This document shows positions 16,958 through 24,899 of a stretch of 64,000 bases of DNA, one piece after another; positions within the stretch are counted from its first letter, which is position 1, and every line of letters starts with the position of its first letter. The notes beneath the pieces were generated by a model, which saw nothing but the letters and a program-made list of their open reading frames with translations, searched no databases and was not told the DNA's origin. This stretch comes from Deltaproteobacteria bacterium (GTDB lineage Bacteria > Desulfobacterota > Syntrophobacteria > Syntrophobacterales > Syntrophobacteraceae). The translations under genes and the position numbers were made by a program. Location: the NCBI GenBank assembly GCA_012517315.1, contig JAAYVE010000042.1, positions 62,001-126,000 of the forward strand. The letters are read 5' to 3'.

Positions 16958-17274
16958 CTTTTAAACCAATTGTTGATGGCAAAACCGCAACATTTGCGAT
17001 CCGGCCTTGACATGGGAAAACGTTTTTCGGAGAATGCCGCCCGCTTCATGGGGGCCTTTTCTTCCGTCGAGGCAGCGTGGCGCGACTATATTGAAGCATG
17101 GTCCGCGTGTCAATGAATTCGCCCGGAAGATTTTCCAGAAACTTGACACGATGCATATGAGTATCGGATGTTTCGGTTTGACTTTGCTCAGTGGGAAGTA
17201 TAATAGGGTTTTAATTATAGTTTTTGTGAGGGGCTCAAAAACTATTTCACGATGCTCACCAGGGAGACATCCAC
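16958..17274 (+). other. Divergent spacer between membrane protein and spt-like gene
   Basis: 317 bases with no gene. It contains the promoter annotated at 17178-17204 and an A+T-rich patch around 17195-17250. A ribosome-binding site (AGGGAG, about 17261-17266) precedes the spt-like ATG. The promoter for the divergent membrane protein is not obvious. Confidence 0.6.
17178..17204 (+). promoter_or_regulatory. Sigma70-type promoter for the spt-exporter operon
   Basis: TTGACT (17178-17183) and a perfect TATAAT (17199-17204) are separated by 15 bases, or 16 if TTTGAC is taken as the -35. The start point would fall near 17211, giving a leader of about 64 bases. This is the best -10 box in the window, so strong constitutive expression is plausible. 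Confidence 0.65.
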
Positions 17275-18573
17275 ATGATTCTCAAGACGCGCTATAAACC
17301 TTTCGCGGAATACGTGCGATCCGTGAAGGAAAATGGGTTTTATCCTTACTTTCACCCCATCTCGCGATCATATGGGCCGGAGGTGGAAGTGGGAAGCCGT
17401 CGCCTTGTCATGGTTGGATCCAACGACTACCTGGGTTTTACCCACGATCCGCGCGTCATCGAAGCAACCATCCAATCCCTCCATCGTTGGGGGACCGGCC
17501 CCGGCGGCTCCCGATTCCTTTGTGGGAACATGACTCTCCATGAAATCCTCGAGGAGCGTCTGGCCGCCTTTGTGGGGAAAAAGAGGGCTCTTGTCCACAC
17601 AACCGGTTTCAGTGCCAATCTTGGGGCCATCGCATCTCTTGCCACCGCCGACGATGTCATTCTTTGCGACAAGGAGATCCATGCCAGTATTTACGCCGGC
17701 TGTCGTCTTTCCCAGGCGAGAATCGTTCCCTTTGTCCACAACAACGTGGAGGCGGCCGCCCGGAAGGTTCGCTGGGCAAGAGAGAGATCTCCCGAGAGTT
17801 GCATCTTTCTCATCACCGAGGGCGTGTTCAGCATGTCCGGCGATGTTTCGCCCCTTCCCGGGTTGATTCGCCTGAAGGAGGAATTTCCCGACCTGATCAT
17901 CTACGTGGATGACGCCCACGGACTGGGCGTCATGGGGCGCAGGGGCGCGGGCACTCCAGAGCATTACGGGACGGTGGAAGGCGTCGACTACATCATGGGC
18001 ACCTTCAGCAAGGCCCTTGCATCCATCGGCGGCTTCATCGCGGCTGACGACGAGGATGTGTTGGAGCATGTGAAACACAATTCCAAGACGCTCATTTTCT
18101 CCGCCGCTCTTCCCGCAAGCAACGTGGCGACGGTTCTGGCTTGCCTGGATATCTTGGAGAAAGAGCCTTCCCGGCTCGATCGCTTAAGGGAGAACACCCA
18201 CAAAGCCCGGGCGGGCTACCGGGAAATCGGGCTCAAAACCAAGGATACGGAAACCCCCATTATCCCCATCCACGTAGGTCCTGAAGAGAAAGCTTACCGC
18301 CTCTCCCTTGAGCTTTTTGATAGGGGAGTATTCGCCCTCCCCGCTGTATACCCCGCCGTCCCCAAGGGCCAGGCCATCATTCGGACTGCCTACATGAGCA
18401 CTCACGAACCTCGGCACATTGATTTTGTGTTGAATGTCCTCGATGGTTTGGCCAAGAAATACCGCATTCGTCTGGATGACCTGGAATTGCCGCGCATTGG
18501 GCCTGAGGAGGAAGAGGCCGAGCCGGCTTCGAAACCAGCGCAGGGGAGCCGGTGCTCTGTCCAGGGGGGGTGA
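17275..18573 (+). CDS. spt: Alpha-oxoamine synthase, serine palmitoyltransferase-like
   Basis: 432-residue fold-type I PLP enzyme. The PLP lysine is K246 in MGTFSKALAS, and VDDAHG (211-216) supplies the cofactor-binding Asp and His. The family condenses an acyl thioester with an amino acid, releasing CO2. Several segments match bacterial serine palmitoyltransferases rather than BioF or KBL: GSNDYLGF near 48-55, GSRFLCGN near 78-85, DDAHGLGVMGRRGAG, the FSKALASIGGF active-site block and HNSKTLIFSA. A 3-ketosphinganine-type long-chain base is thus the likely product. The last 20-odd residues are low complexity. First gene of a plus-strand run continuing with an ABC permease 207 bases on. Alternatives: autoinducer synthase of the CqsA type, or KBL. 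Confidence 0.82.
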   Translation: MILKTRYKPFAEYVRSVKENGFYPYFHPISRSYGPEVEVGSRRLVMVGSNDYLGFTHDPRVIEATIQSLHRWGTGPGGSRFLCGNMTLHEILEERLAAFVGKKRALVHTTGFSANLGAIASLATADDVILCDKEIHASIYAGCRLSQARIVPFVHNNVEAAARKVRWARERSPESCIFLITEGVFSMSGDVSPLPGLIRLKEEFPDLIIYVDDAHGLGVMGRRGAGTPEHYGTVEGVDYIMGTFSKALASIGGFIAADDEDVLEHVKHNSKTLIFSAALPASNVATVLACLDILEKEPSRLDRLRENTHKARAGYREIGLKTKDTETPIIPIHVGPEEKAYRLSLELFDRGVFALPAVYPAVPKGQAIIRTAYMSTHEPRHIDFVLNVLDGLAKKYRIRLDDLELPRIGPEEEEAEPASKPAQGSRCSVQGG

Positions 18574-18780
18574 AGGGGTCGTATAAGAAGCTATAGAAGA
18601 ACGCCGGGTGAGCGCCCGGTTCCAGCGAAGCCGCCGGCAGGCAGGTTCATTTTCACATTCTCTTCATCAGGCCCGCCACGGATGTTGGCTGGGCCCTCAG
18701 ATTCTCATCGCCGCAGCACGCTGAAGAAGTCTTGGTGCACCCGTTCCCGCAAAGGGTGTGCATATGCATGATCGAGTTCC
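18574..18780 (+). other. Spacer between spt-like gene and ABC permease
   Basis: 207 bases with a small CCGGG/CCCGG hairpin (18604-18619, 6-base loop) that lacks a U-tract, so it does not look like a real terminator. Read-through into the exporter genes is plausible. No open frame of interest. Confidence 0.4.
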
Positions 18781-19977
18781 ATGACAAAACTCTTTGACAT
18801 TCTCAGGGTGAGTTCCCGCCAGGTGGTTCGTCAACGGAGACGCTACTTCGGGGTCATCCTTTCCATCGCCTTGGGGACGGCCGGTCTCATTGCGGTCAGC
18901 ACCATGAGTCGGGACGTGAAGAAGAACCTGAACCAGGACCTTGAACTCCTGGGCGGGTGTACTCTCATCAAGGCGTATTTCGAAGAATTTCTCCCCGATC
19001 GGCACCAATCGTCCAGAGTTCAAAGCTTTGAAGACCGTACGGTTGAAGCGGTGCGCGGGTATCCCGGTGTGGACCTGGCCAGTCTGTCCGGAGTGAAGCG
19101 AGGTGCTGCCGCTTCTGTCTGGCGCAATAGGACGGAGCACTACACGCTTTTCGGCGTAGACGAATACTTCTGGGACGTGAACAGCTTTTATCCCGCTGCC
19201 GGGACCCTTTTCGGACAAGGGGAGGTCCAGGGGAGGCAGAAGGTTTGCGTTCTCGGTGCGGAGTTGGCCAGGAGGATCTTCGGAGAACACGATGCGGTCG
19301 GGTCTTTCATCTCCATCGACCGGGACATATTCCGGGTTGTGGGAATTCTTGGGGGGCTGGGCGTTGGAGACCGGACCCAATTTGCGTTCATTCCCCTCAC
19401 CACAGCACTGGATCGGATCGCGGGCATGACCCGTGATCGCCTTTACATCCGCTGCGCCACATGGGACGATGTGGAGGGCGTCGCCGATCACATGGAAAGC
19501 CTTGTCTCCTCCCACCAGTCTTCCGACAGGCTCCGTGTGGTCTTCGCGAAGGAGCAACTCAAGCGGGTGAAGCGCATCGTGTGGTGGGTCGAGTGGTTCA
19601 TTTACCTCTCGGTGCTCGCCACCCTCGTCCTGGGGGGGTTTGGCATCTGGAACGGAATGATGTCTGCGGTGCAGGCACGAACCCGTGAGATCGGCCTCAA
19701 GAAAGCCATGGGGGCCGAAGACGGGGACATCCTGGCACAGTTCCTCACGGAAGCCCTCTGCCTGAGCCTTGGATCGGCGGTGATCGGCATCGGTTTCGGG
19801 AGGACGATCATGGAGGTCATCGGCAAGCTCCTTTCCAGTCCTCCCCAGGAAGACCTTTTCCTCCGCTTCATGATGGTCGGCCTTCTGTTTGCCCTCATCC
19901 TCGGGATCGGGGCCGGATTCTATCCGGCTTTGCGTGCGAGCCGGATGGAGGTGGTGAAGGCAATCCGCTATGAGTAG
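18781..19977 (+). CDS. FtsX/MacB-type ABC transporter permease
   Basis: 398 residues with one N-terminal membrane helix (about 22-44), a large periplasmic core (about 45-270, MacB_PCD type) and three C-terminal helices with the FtsX domain (about 275-390). VQARTREIGLKKAMGA, the coupling segment typical of the family, is present before the third helix. Such Type VII ABC permeases do not transport through the membrane like a pump but use mechanotransmission to drive lipid, lipoprotein or small-molecule extrusion from the periplasm. The ATPase gene overlaps its 3' end by 8 bases, and TolC-like and HlyD-like genes follow. Confidence 0.88.
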   Translation: MTKLFDILRVSSRQVVRQRRRYFGVILSIALGTAGLIAVSTMSRDVKKNLNQDLELLGGCTLIKAYFEEFLPDRHQSSRVQSFEDRTVEAVRGYPGVDLASLSGVKRGAAASVWRNRTEHYTLFGVDEYFWDVNSFYPAAGTLFGQGEVQGRQKVCVLGAELARRIFGEHDAVGSFISIDRDIFRVVGILGGLGVGDRTQFAFIPLTTALDRIAGMTRDRLYIRCATWDDVEGVADHMESLVSSHQSSDRLRVVFAKEQLKRVKRIVWWVEWFIYLSVLATLVLGGFGIWNGMMSAVQARTREIGLKKAMGAEDGDILAQFLTEALCLSLGSAVIGIGFGRTIMEVIGKLLSSPPQEDLFLRFMMVGLLFALILGIGAGFYPALRASRMEVVKAIRYE

Positions 19978-20728
19978 CCCCCCTTCAGCCCCTTCCCTTG
20001 CAAAATCTCCCCTTATCGAGGTCAGCGAGGTCAGCCACGAATACCACAACGGCGCAGGAGCCATTCCCGTCCTGAAGGGGGTGAGTCTCACCGTCGGCTA
20101 CAATGAGATGGCGGCGGTGATGGGCCCCTCGGGTTGCGGCAAGTCGACCCTTTTGAGCATTCTCGGCCTCCTTCTCGTGCCGTCCCGTGGAAGCTACCGT
20201 GCCCTGGGAAGGGACCTTCTCACCTTGAATCGTTCCCAGCAGGCGGAATTCCGAAGGAAATGCATCGGTTTCGTGTTTCAGAGCTGCAACCTCATCGAGA
20301 ACACCACAGTCTATGAAAATCTTGAATTTCCACTGATTTATGCCGGGGTCCGCCGCAGTGAGCGCGCCCCCAGGATCAGGGAAACCCTCTCCAGGGTCAA
20401 CTTGCTCCACCGACTGCACCATCCCTCCAACCTCCTCTCAGGGGGAGAACAACAAAGAGTGGCGGTCGCCAGGGCCCTGGTCAACCGGCCACAGATCATC
20501 CTTGCCGATGAGCCCACCGGCCAACTGGACCGTGAACACAGTCAGCTGGTGATGGACCATTTCCAACAATTGGTGGAAGAAGAAAACATCGCCGTGGTCC
20601 TGGTGACCCACGACCCCCAGGTGGCCGCCCGATGCCACCGGGTCTACTTCCTGGAAGACGGGCTCCTCACCAGCGAGCGGACCCTCAATCCATTGCCGCC
20701 CCACTCAAGCCTGAGGTGCAATCCATGA
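19970..20728 (+). CDS. MacB/LolD-type ABC transporter ATP-binding protein
   Basis: 252 residues. Walker A GPSGCGKST is at 52-60, the signature LSGGE at 156-160, Walker B IILADE at 176-181 and the switch His in VTHD. A Q-loop (FVFQSCNLI) and the D-loop QLDREH are intact, so it should be an active ATPase. It pairs with the preceding FtsX-type permease (8-base gene overlap) and its stop overlaps the TolC-like start by 4 bases (ATGA), so the stoichiometry of the parts is likely set by translational coupling. Confidence 0.92.
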   Translation: MSSPPSAPSLAKSPLIEVSEVSHEYHNGAGAIPVLKGVSLTVGYNEMAAVMGPSGCGKSTLLSILGLLLVPSRGSYRALGRDLLTLNRSQQAEFRRKCIGFVFQSCNLIENTTVYENLEFPLIYAGVRRSERAPRIRETLSRVNLLHRLHHPSNLLSGGEQQRVAVARALVNRPQIILADEPTGQLDREHSQLVMDHFQQLVEEENIAVVLVTHDPQVAARCHRVYFLEDGLLTSERTLNPLPPHSSLRCNP

Positions 20729-22095
20729 AACACCCCTCGAATCTCCTCCTCATGCTGGTTTTCTGGGTGGGGGTCACCTTCGCCCCTGCATCGGACTGCT
20801 TTTCGGGTGAAACGCAGCCGCGAAATCCTCTGACCGTTTCCGGCGCCATGGGTTATTCTACGGCGGTGGGGCAGCTGCTGCGATATTCCCCATTTCTCGC
20901 CAACACCTCCCTGGAAGTGCAAGTGCGCCGCCTAGACGAATCCGACAGCCGCTTCGCCTTCGTCCCCGGCGTGACCTTCCGCACTCGGTACTATCCCCAG
21001 CAGCCTTCCGACGCCAGCGGCAACGATCCGTATTCTCTCGAATTCGCCGTGGACTCTTACAATCCCGTGGAAGTGTATGTGACGTTGCAGGCTCGAAAAG
21101 TTGTCACGCGCATCGCGGTGCTCGCCCACGTGCAGGCCATCTCCGACGCCCTGCAGCGATTGGCGATCGGCTATCTCGACCTGGACAAAATGCAGCGGCT
21201 TGAAGCGCTCCAGAATGAATGGATCGATCTCGCGGAACAGAGCGTTCTCTTCCACCAGAACCGAATCGCCACGGGAGGGTCGAGTCTGCTGGAACTGCGG
21301 ATGGCGGAACAGGAGGTGGAAATGGGAAAGGCGGAGTTGGAAAAGGTGGTGTCCGCCCGCATGACGGTCCTGGACGGAATGAAACACCTCCTTGGTCTTC
21401 AACCGGACCAGATGCCCGACTTGGACCTCCAAAACGCCAAAGCACAAGTAATCGAGGGGTTCGACCCCGACGGGGTTTCTCTTCAGGAAGCCAAGAGCAA
21501 CTCCGTGGAACTGAAAATCCAAAAACTGAAACTGGAACTTCAAAAACGTAATGTGACCGTCGCTTATGCCCGGTTCATGCCCAACCTGCTCTTCGGCCTG
21601 AGTACCACCGATCCTCTCGGCACCACAACGGATAAAGGCCTTTTCTTTTCAGTGGGTTTTGAACTGCCGGTATGGGACGGGCTAAAACGTTACCACAACA
21701 TCAGCCGCCAGAAGACCATCCTCCAGCAGTTCAACGCGGAAAGCGGGATGAAGGAAACAGACCTGGAAACGAAGTGGAAAAACGCCCTGGAGAAGCTGAG
21801 AGACGCAAGGACCCAGTTGAAGCTGGCAGGCTCCCAGGAGGAGCTGGCTTCTCTTCTGGAAAGGCAGTCCCGGATCGCGTACGACTCCGGGAGGGAGAAT
21901 CTTGCAACCGTCCTGACCCAACGACGGAGACACCTCGACGCCCGCAAGAACTCACTTGCCAAGGAACTGGAATATGAAAAATCGGTCCTGGCCCTGAGAA
22001 CCCTCTCAGGAAACCTGCTCAAGCGCTATGTGAACCCCGACTCTTATGAAAAGGCGGATCATGACTCCATCGTGCAGGGTCAAGACAAATCTTAG
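20725..22095 (+). CDS. TolC-family outer-membrane efflux protein
   Basis: The start is ATG 20725, overlapping the ATPase stop and preceded by GAGGT; the in-frame codons upstream to 20632 lie inside the ATPase gene. The 456-residue product starts with a signal peptide (about 1-28). The rest shows the long alternating helical and strand segments of OEP proteins, with coiled-coil helices around 150-230 and 330-440 and a barrel-like stretch (LLFGLSTTDP, LFFSVGFELPVWDG) between. It should form the outer-membrane trimeric duct of a tripartite exporter with the ABC pair and the HlyD-like gene that overlaps its 3' end. Confidence 0.85.
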   Translation: MKHPSNLLLMLVFWVGVTFAPASDCFSGETQPRNPLTVSGAMGYSTAVGQLLRYSPFLANTSLEVQVRRLDESDSRFAFVPGVTFRTRYYPQQPSDASGNDPYSLEFAVDSYNPVEVYVTLQARKVVTRIAVLAHVQAISDALQRLAIGYLDLDKMQRLEALQNEWIDLAEQSVLFHQNRIATGGSSLLELRMAEQEVEMGKAELEKVVSARMTVLDGMKHLLGLQPDQMPDLDLQNAKAQVIEGFDPDGVSLQEAKSNSVELKIQKLKLELQKRNVTVAYARFMPNLLFGLSTTDPLGTTTDKGLFFSVGFELPVWDGLKRYHNISRQKTILQQFNAESGMKETDLETKWKNALEKLRDARTQLKLAGSQEELASLLERQSRIAYDSGRENLATVLTQRRRHLDARKNSLAKELEYEKSVLALRTLSGNLLKRYVNPDSYEKADHDSIVQGQDKS

Positions 22096-23146
22096 CGAGG
22101 CCGTTTCCTGCGGGTTGCCCCAGGTCCCCGGCGAGGTCGCATCGAACCTGGGTAAGAAACGCGGTTCCCCGTGCGCTTTTCTTTCCGTGGCAGCCGCATT
22201 CGCTGTTTCCCTGGTCTTTTGGGCACTCTTGATTCTTCAGGGACCAGTCGTCACGCATGCATGGGCGCTGGAGGCACAGCAGACCCAGTCGCCCCCTTCC
22301 CAAGGGAAGCCTGACGACATCATCGTCCAGGGCAAGCTTTTCTGTTCTCTCAAGCGCAATGTGATCATGCCCTTCCGAGGGATCGTTTCCTCCATGCAGG
22401 TCCAACCCGGTCAGCGGGTGAAAGAAGGGGATTTGCTCCTCCGCTATCGCCTCCCCCCAGACATGATGCAACTCATCCGAAGACGGCTCGAGCCCCCTCA
22501 GATCCCAGACTTGCAGGCCCGACTCACGGAACTGGACAGGAGCATCACCACCATCGACACCAAGCTCAAGGAAGCACGCAAACTTGCAGAGGCCAGCATG
22601 GCCTCGCCGCAGAGCGTTGAGAACCTCGAACAGGAGCGGCAATTCCTCCTAAAAAACCGCGCCGCCCTCCAGGAGCGCATCGCGCTGGAGCGCACCATCG
22701 CCAAGGACGATTTGGCGCTGTTGAAAGAGCAGTTGGGAAAACAAGTCAAATCCGACGCTGTTCCCCAGGAGGCCTCCCTGGTGTCTCCCATCTCGGGACA
22801 CGTCATTGGAATCCATACGGAAGTGAGAGAAGGGGCCGAACTGGGGCCTGGCACCCCTGCCCTCGTGGTTGGAGTCCTGGATCCCATGCTCATGAAGACC
22901 CAGATCCACGAGTTCGAAGCAGTAAAGATCCGCTCGGGGGAAAAGGCCGAGGTCACCCTCGAGTCCATGCCCGGCCGGACCTTCGAGGCGACGGTGACCC
23001 GTTTGTCGTGGGCCCCCATCACACCGGGAGTGGACCAGCCCTCATACTACGAAATCGAACTGAGCCTCCCCAACCCCGACCTTTCCCTGAGAGAAGGATT
23101 GAAAGGATTTGCAAGGTTCCACAGCCATGGGGGCGAGGGAGGGTGA
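22061..23146 (+). CDS. HlyD/MacA-type periplasmic adaptor (membrane fusion) protein
   Basis: ATG 22061 is favoured because AAGGCGG lies just upstream; ATG 22046 is possible. The 361-residue product overlaps the TolC-like gene by 35 bases. A hydrophobic N-terminal segment (about 38-62) is a signal or anchor. It then has a lipoyl half (NVIMPFRGIVSSMQVQPGQ), a coiled-coil hairpin (about 130-225), the second lipoyl half (SPISGHVIGIHTEVREG) and a beta-barrel part. This is the adaptor that joins an ABC exporter to a TolC duct. Gene order permease, ATPase, TolC, adaptor differs from classical macA-macB. It ends 19 bases from the convergent ispH-ubiA gene. Confidence 0.83.
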   Translation: MTPSCRVKTNLSEAVSCGLPQVPGEVASNLGKKRGSPCAFLSVAAAFAVSLVFWALLILQGPVVTHAWALEAQQTQSPPSQGKPDDIIVQGKLFCSLKRNVIMPFRGIVSSMQVQPGQRVKEGDLLLRYRLPPDMMQLIRRRLEPPQIPDLQARLTELDRSITTIDTKLKEARKLAEASMASPQSVENLEQERQFLLKNRAALQERIALERTIAKDDLALLKEQLGKQVKSDAVPQEASLVSPISGHVIGIHTEVREGAELGPGTPALVVGVLDPMLMKTQIHEFEAVKIRSGEKAEVTLESMPGRTFEATVTRLSWAPITPGVDQPSYYEIELSLPNPDLSLREGLKGFARFHSHGGEGG

Positions 23147-23165
23147 AGGGGCTGCCTTCCACTGT

Positions 23166-24899
23166 TCAAGCGACCGCATTCCAGCCGAGTGCGATCATGC
23201 CTACGGCTATGAGCACCGATTCCACCATGGCCTCGAAAGTGGACGCCCCCATGAATTGCTTGCGCACGCAGAGGCTGAGCAATCCCCCGTATGCGACCGT
23301 CACCGGCAGCGCCAGGCAGGCGAAACCGCTGCTCGCACCAGTCATGGGCCCTGCGATAAGGGATATGGCCAAGAGTACCAGAATACCCACCACGTACCGA
23401 GCCGCTCTCTTCTCGCCCACCATGACAACCAGGGTTTCTTTCCCCACGAGGCGATCCCCCTGCACCGCCAGGAAGTCCATCAGGGCCGTCCGGATGACCA
23501 CCATGAGAAAAACGACCCAAAACGCATAAAGCATTCGCCCGAAGCCCACGGGCAGATGGGGAAGAATAGGCACCAGAGTGGTCACCGCGGCCCAGGCCAG
23601 AGGAATGAGCAGTGTCTTGGAGGTGGGAATGTCTTTGATCTTGATCGCCTGCAGGCTCTTGAGCCAGGAGGGAAGGGGAATGGCGTAGAGGCTCCCTGCA
23701 GCCACCAGGAAGGCCATGGCCGCAAAAGTCATGAATCCCTTGCCGAGGGCGAGTGCCAGCAGGCCGACGACAGCCAGAACACCCGCCCAGGTGAACAAAG
23801 TCTGTCTCTGGAAGTAGAAAACGGCTCTCCCGGGATTGTTCAACTGGATGGCGTTGCGGTCCAGGTAAATGTTGAGGGAGTGCATGGCGAAGACGTACAG
23901 GGCCGCGATGAGACCGCTCTTGACCGAAACGGGCAAGCCCGTGAGCGCCTGGACGGCCCCGCTGAGCAGCGCGGCGCCGAGGGCGGCGAGGACGTTACCG
24001 TAGACGAGGTGTTCCAGGGTTCTCTTGAACCTCAGGGTGCCGTCTTGAGTCTCCGGTCTCACGGATTCGAGAAAATGGACCACATCCTGGATGATCCAGT
24101 TGGGAGTGGAGGCACCCGCCGAGACACCGACCGTTTCGTACCTGGCCATCTCCTGGGGGATCAGGTCCGCCTCCGTTTCCACGTGATAGGTGGGAATTCC
24201 GCATTCCCGGGCCACTTCGGCCAGCCTCACCGTGTTGCCGCTATGAAACCCTCCTACCACCACCATGGCGTCGACCATGGAGCACAACCTTCTCACTTCC
24301 GCCTGCCTCTCGTGCGTGGAATCGCAAATGGTTTTCTTGACGATCCCCAGCGGATATCGAGCCTCGAACGCCTTCCGGATCTGTTCGAATATTTCTTCAT
24401 TCTGGGTTGTCTGGGCAACCAGGAGCACTTTGTCCCAGGACACGGGAAGTTCCATCACCTGTTCCGGCCTGTTGATGACGACTCCCAGTCCTTCCGTGTA
24501 GCCCATCAACCCGATGACTTCGGCATGATCGGCATCCCCGACGATCACTGTGTGGTAGCCTCTCCGGGCATGGCGCTTGATCACGGCGTGGACCCGTGCA
24601 ACCCGCTTGCAAGTGGCGTCCAGCAGCGTCGCATCGATTTCCCGCAGTCGCTGCCTTTCGCTGGGAGGAATCCCGTGCGCCCGGATGACCACCTTCTTCC
24701 CTGCGCAGTTCTCCAGCCGGCTTTCCTCCTTGATCCCCTTGGATTCGAGCATCTCCAGCACTTGGCGATTGTGTATCAGGGGCCCGTAGGTACAGATCTT
24801 CTCCCCGTCTTCCCTTGCCTGGATCGCTTCCAGGGTGATTTCCATGGCGTCCTTCACCCCTTTGCAGAAACCCGCGGTGCTTGCCACGATGACCTTCAT
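23166..24899 (-). CDS. ispH: IspH fused to a UbiA-family prenyltransferase domain
   Basis: ATG 24899 overlaps the dusB stop as ATGA and has GAAGAAGG upstream, giving 577 residues. Residues 1-285 are a complete IspH: iron-sulfur cysteines C12, C97 and C192, histidines H43, H75 and H125, E127, and SGNT at 220-223. It makes IPP and DMAPP from HMBPP in the MEP pathway. Residues 290-577 have about eight membrane helices of a UbiA prenyltransferase; the second Asp motif D475...D482 (QGDRLVGKETL) is kept but the first reads NIYLDRNAI (343-351), so one of its usual acidic residues is missing. The fusion and the neighbouring mqnB and mqnD suggest a link to quinone prenylation, which is inference. The symbol covers the N-terminal half only. 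Confidence 0.87.
   Translation of the reverse strand: MKVIVASTAGFCKGVKDAMEITLEAIQAREDGEKICTYGPLIHNRQVLEMLESKGIKEESRLENCAGKKVVIRAHGIPPSERQRLREIDATLLDATCKRVARVHAVIKRHARRGYHTVIVGDADHAEVIGLMGYTEGLGVVINRPEQVMELPVSWDKVLLVAQTTQNEEIFEQIRKAFEARYPLGIVKKTICDSTHERQAEVRRLCSMVDAMVVVGGFHSGNTVRLAEVARECGIPTYHVETEADLIPQEMARYETVGVSAGASTPNWIIQDVVHFLESVRPETQDGTLRFKRTLEHLVYGNVLAALGAALLSGAVQALTGLPVSVKSGLIAALYVFAMHSLNIYLDRNAIQLNNPGRAVFYFQRQTLFTWAGVLAVVGLLALALGKGFMTFAAMAFLVAAGSLYAIPLPSWLKSLQAIKIKDIPTSKTLLIPLAWAAVTTLVPILPHLPVGFGRMLYAFWVVFLMVVIRTALMDFLAVQGDRLVGKETLVVMVGEKRAARYVVGILVLLAISLIAGPMTGASSGFACLALPVTVAYGGLLSLCVRKQFMGASTFEAMVESVLIAVGMIALGWNAVA

Noticed and set aside
17275-18573. Naming the alpha-oxoamine synthase kbl or bioF
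   Set aside because: Active-site neighbourhood (FSKALASIGGF, HNSK) fits serine palmitoyltransferases better, and no biotin or threonine-degradation genes are nearby.
18604-18619. CCGGG/CCCGG hairpin after the spt-like gene as terminator
   Set aside because: Five-base stem without a U-tract; the downstream exporter genes probably share the transcript.
18697-20091. Long minus-strand open frame of 464 codons over the ABC permease gene
   Set aside because: It is an antisense shadow of a clear permease and ATPase in a G+C-rich gene; composition (Pro, Arg, His, Glu) and lack of a ribosome-binding site argue against a gene.
20632-20724. Upstream start for the TolC-like gene
   Set aside because: It lies entirely inside the ATPase gene; the coupled ATG 20725 begins a signal peptide.
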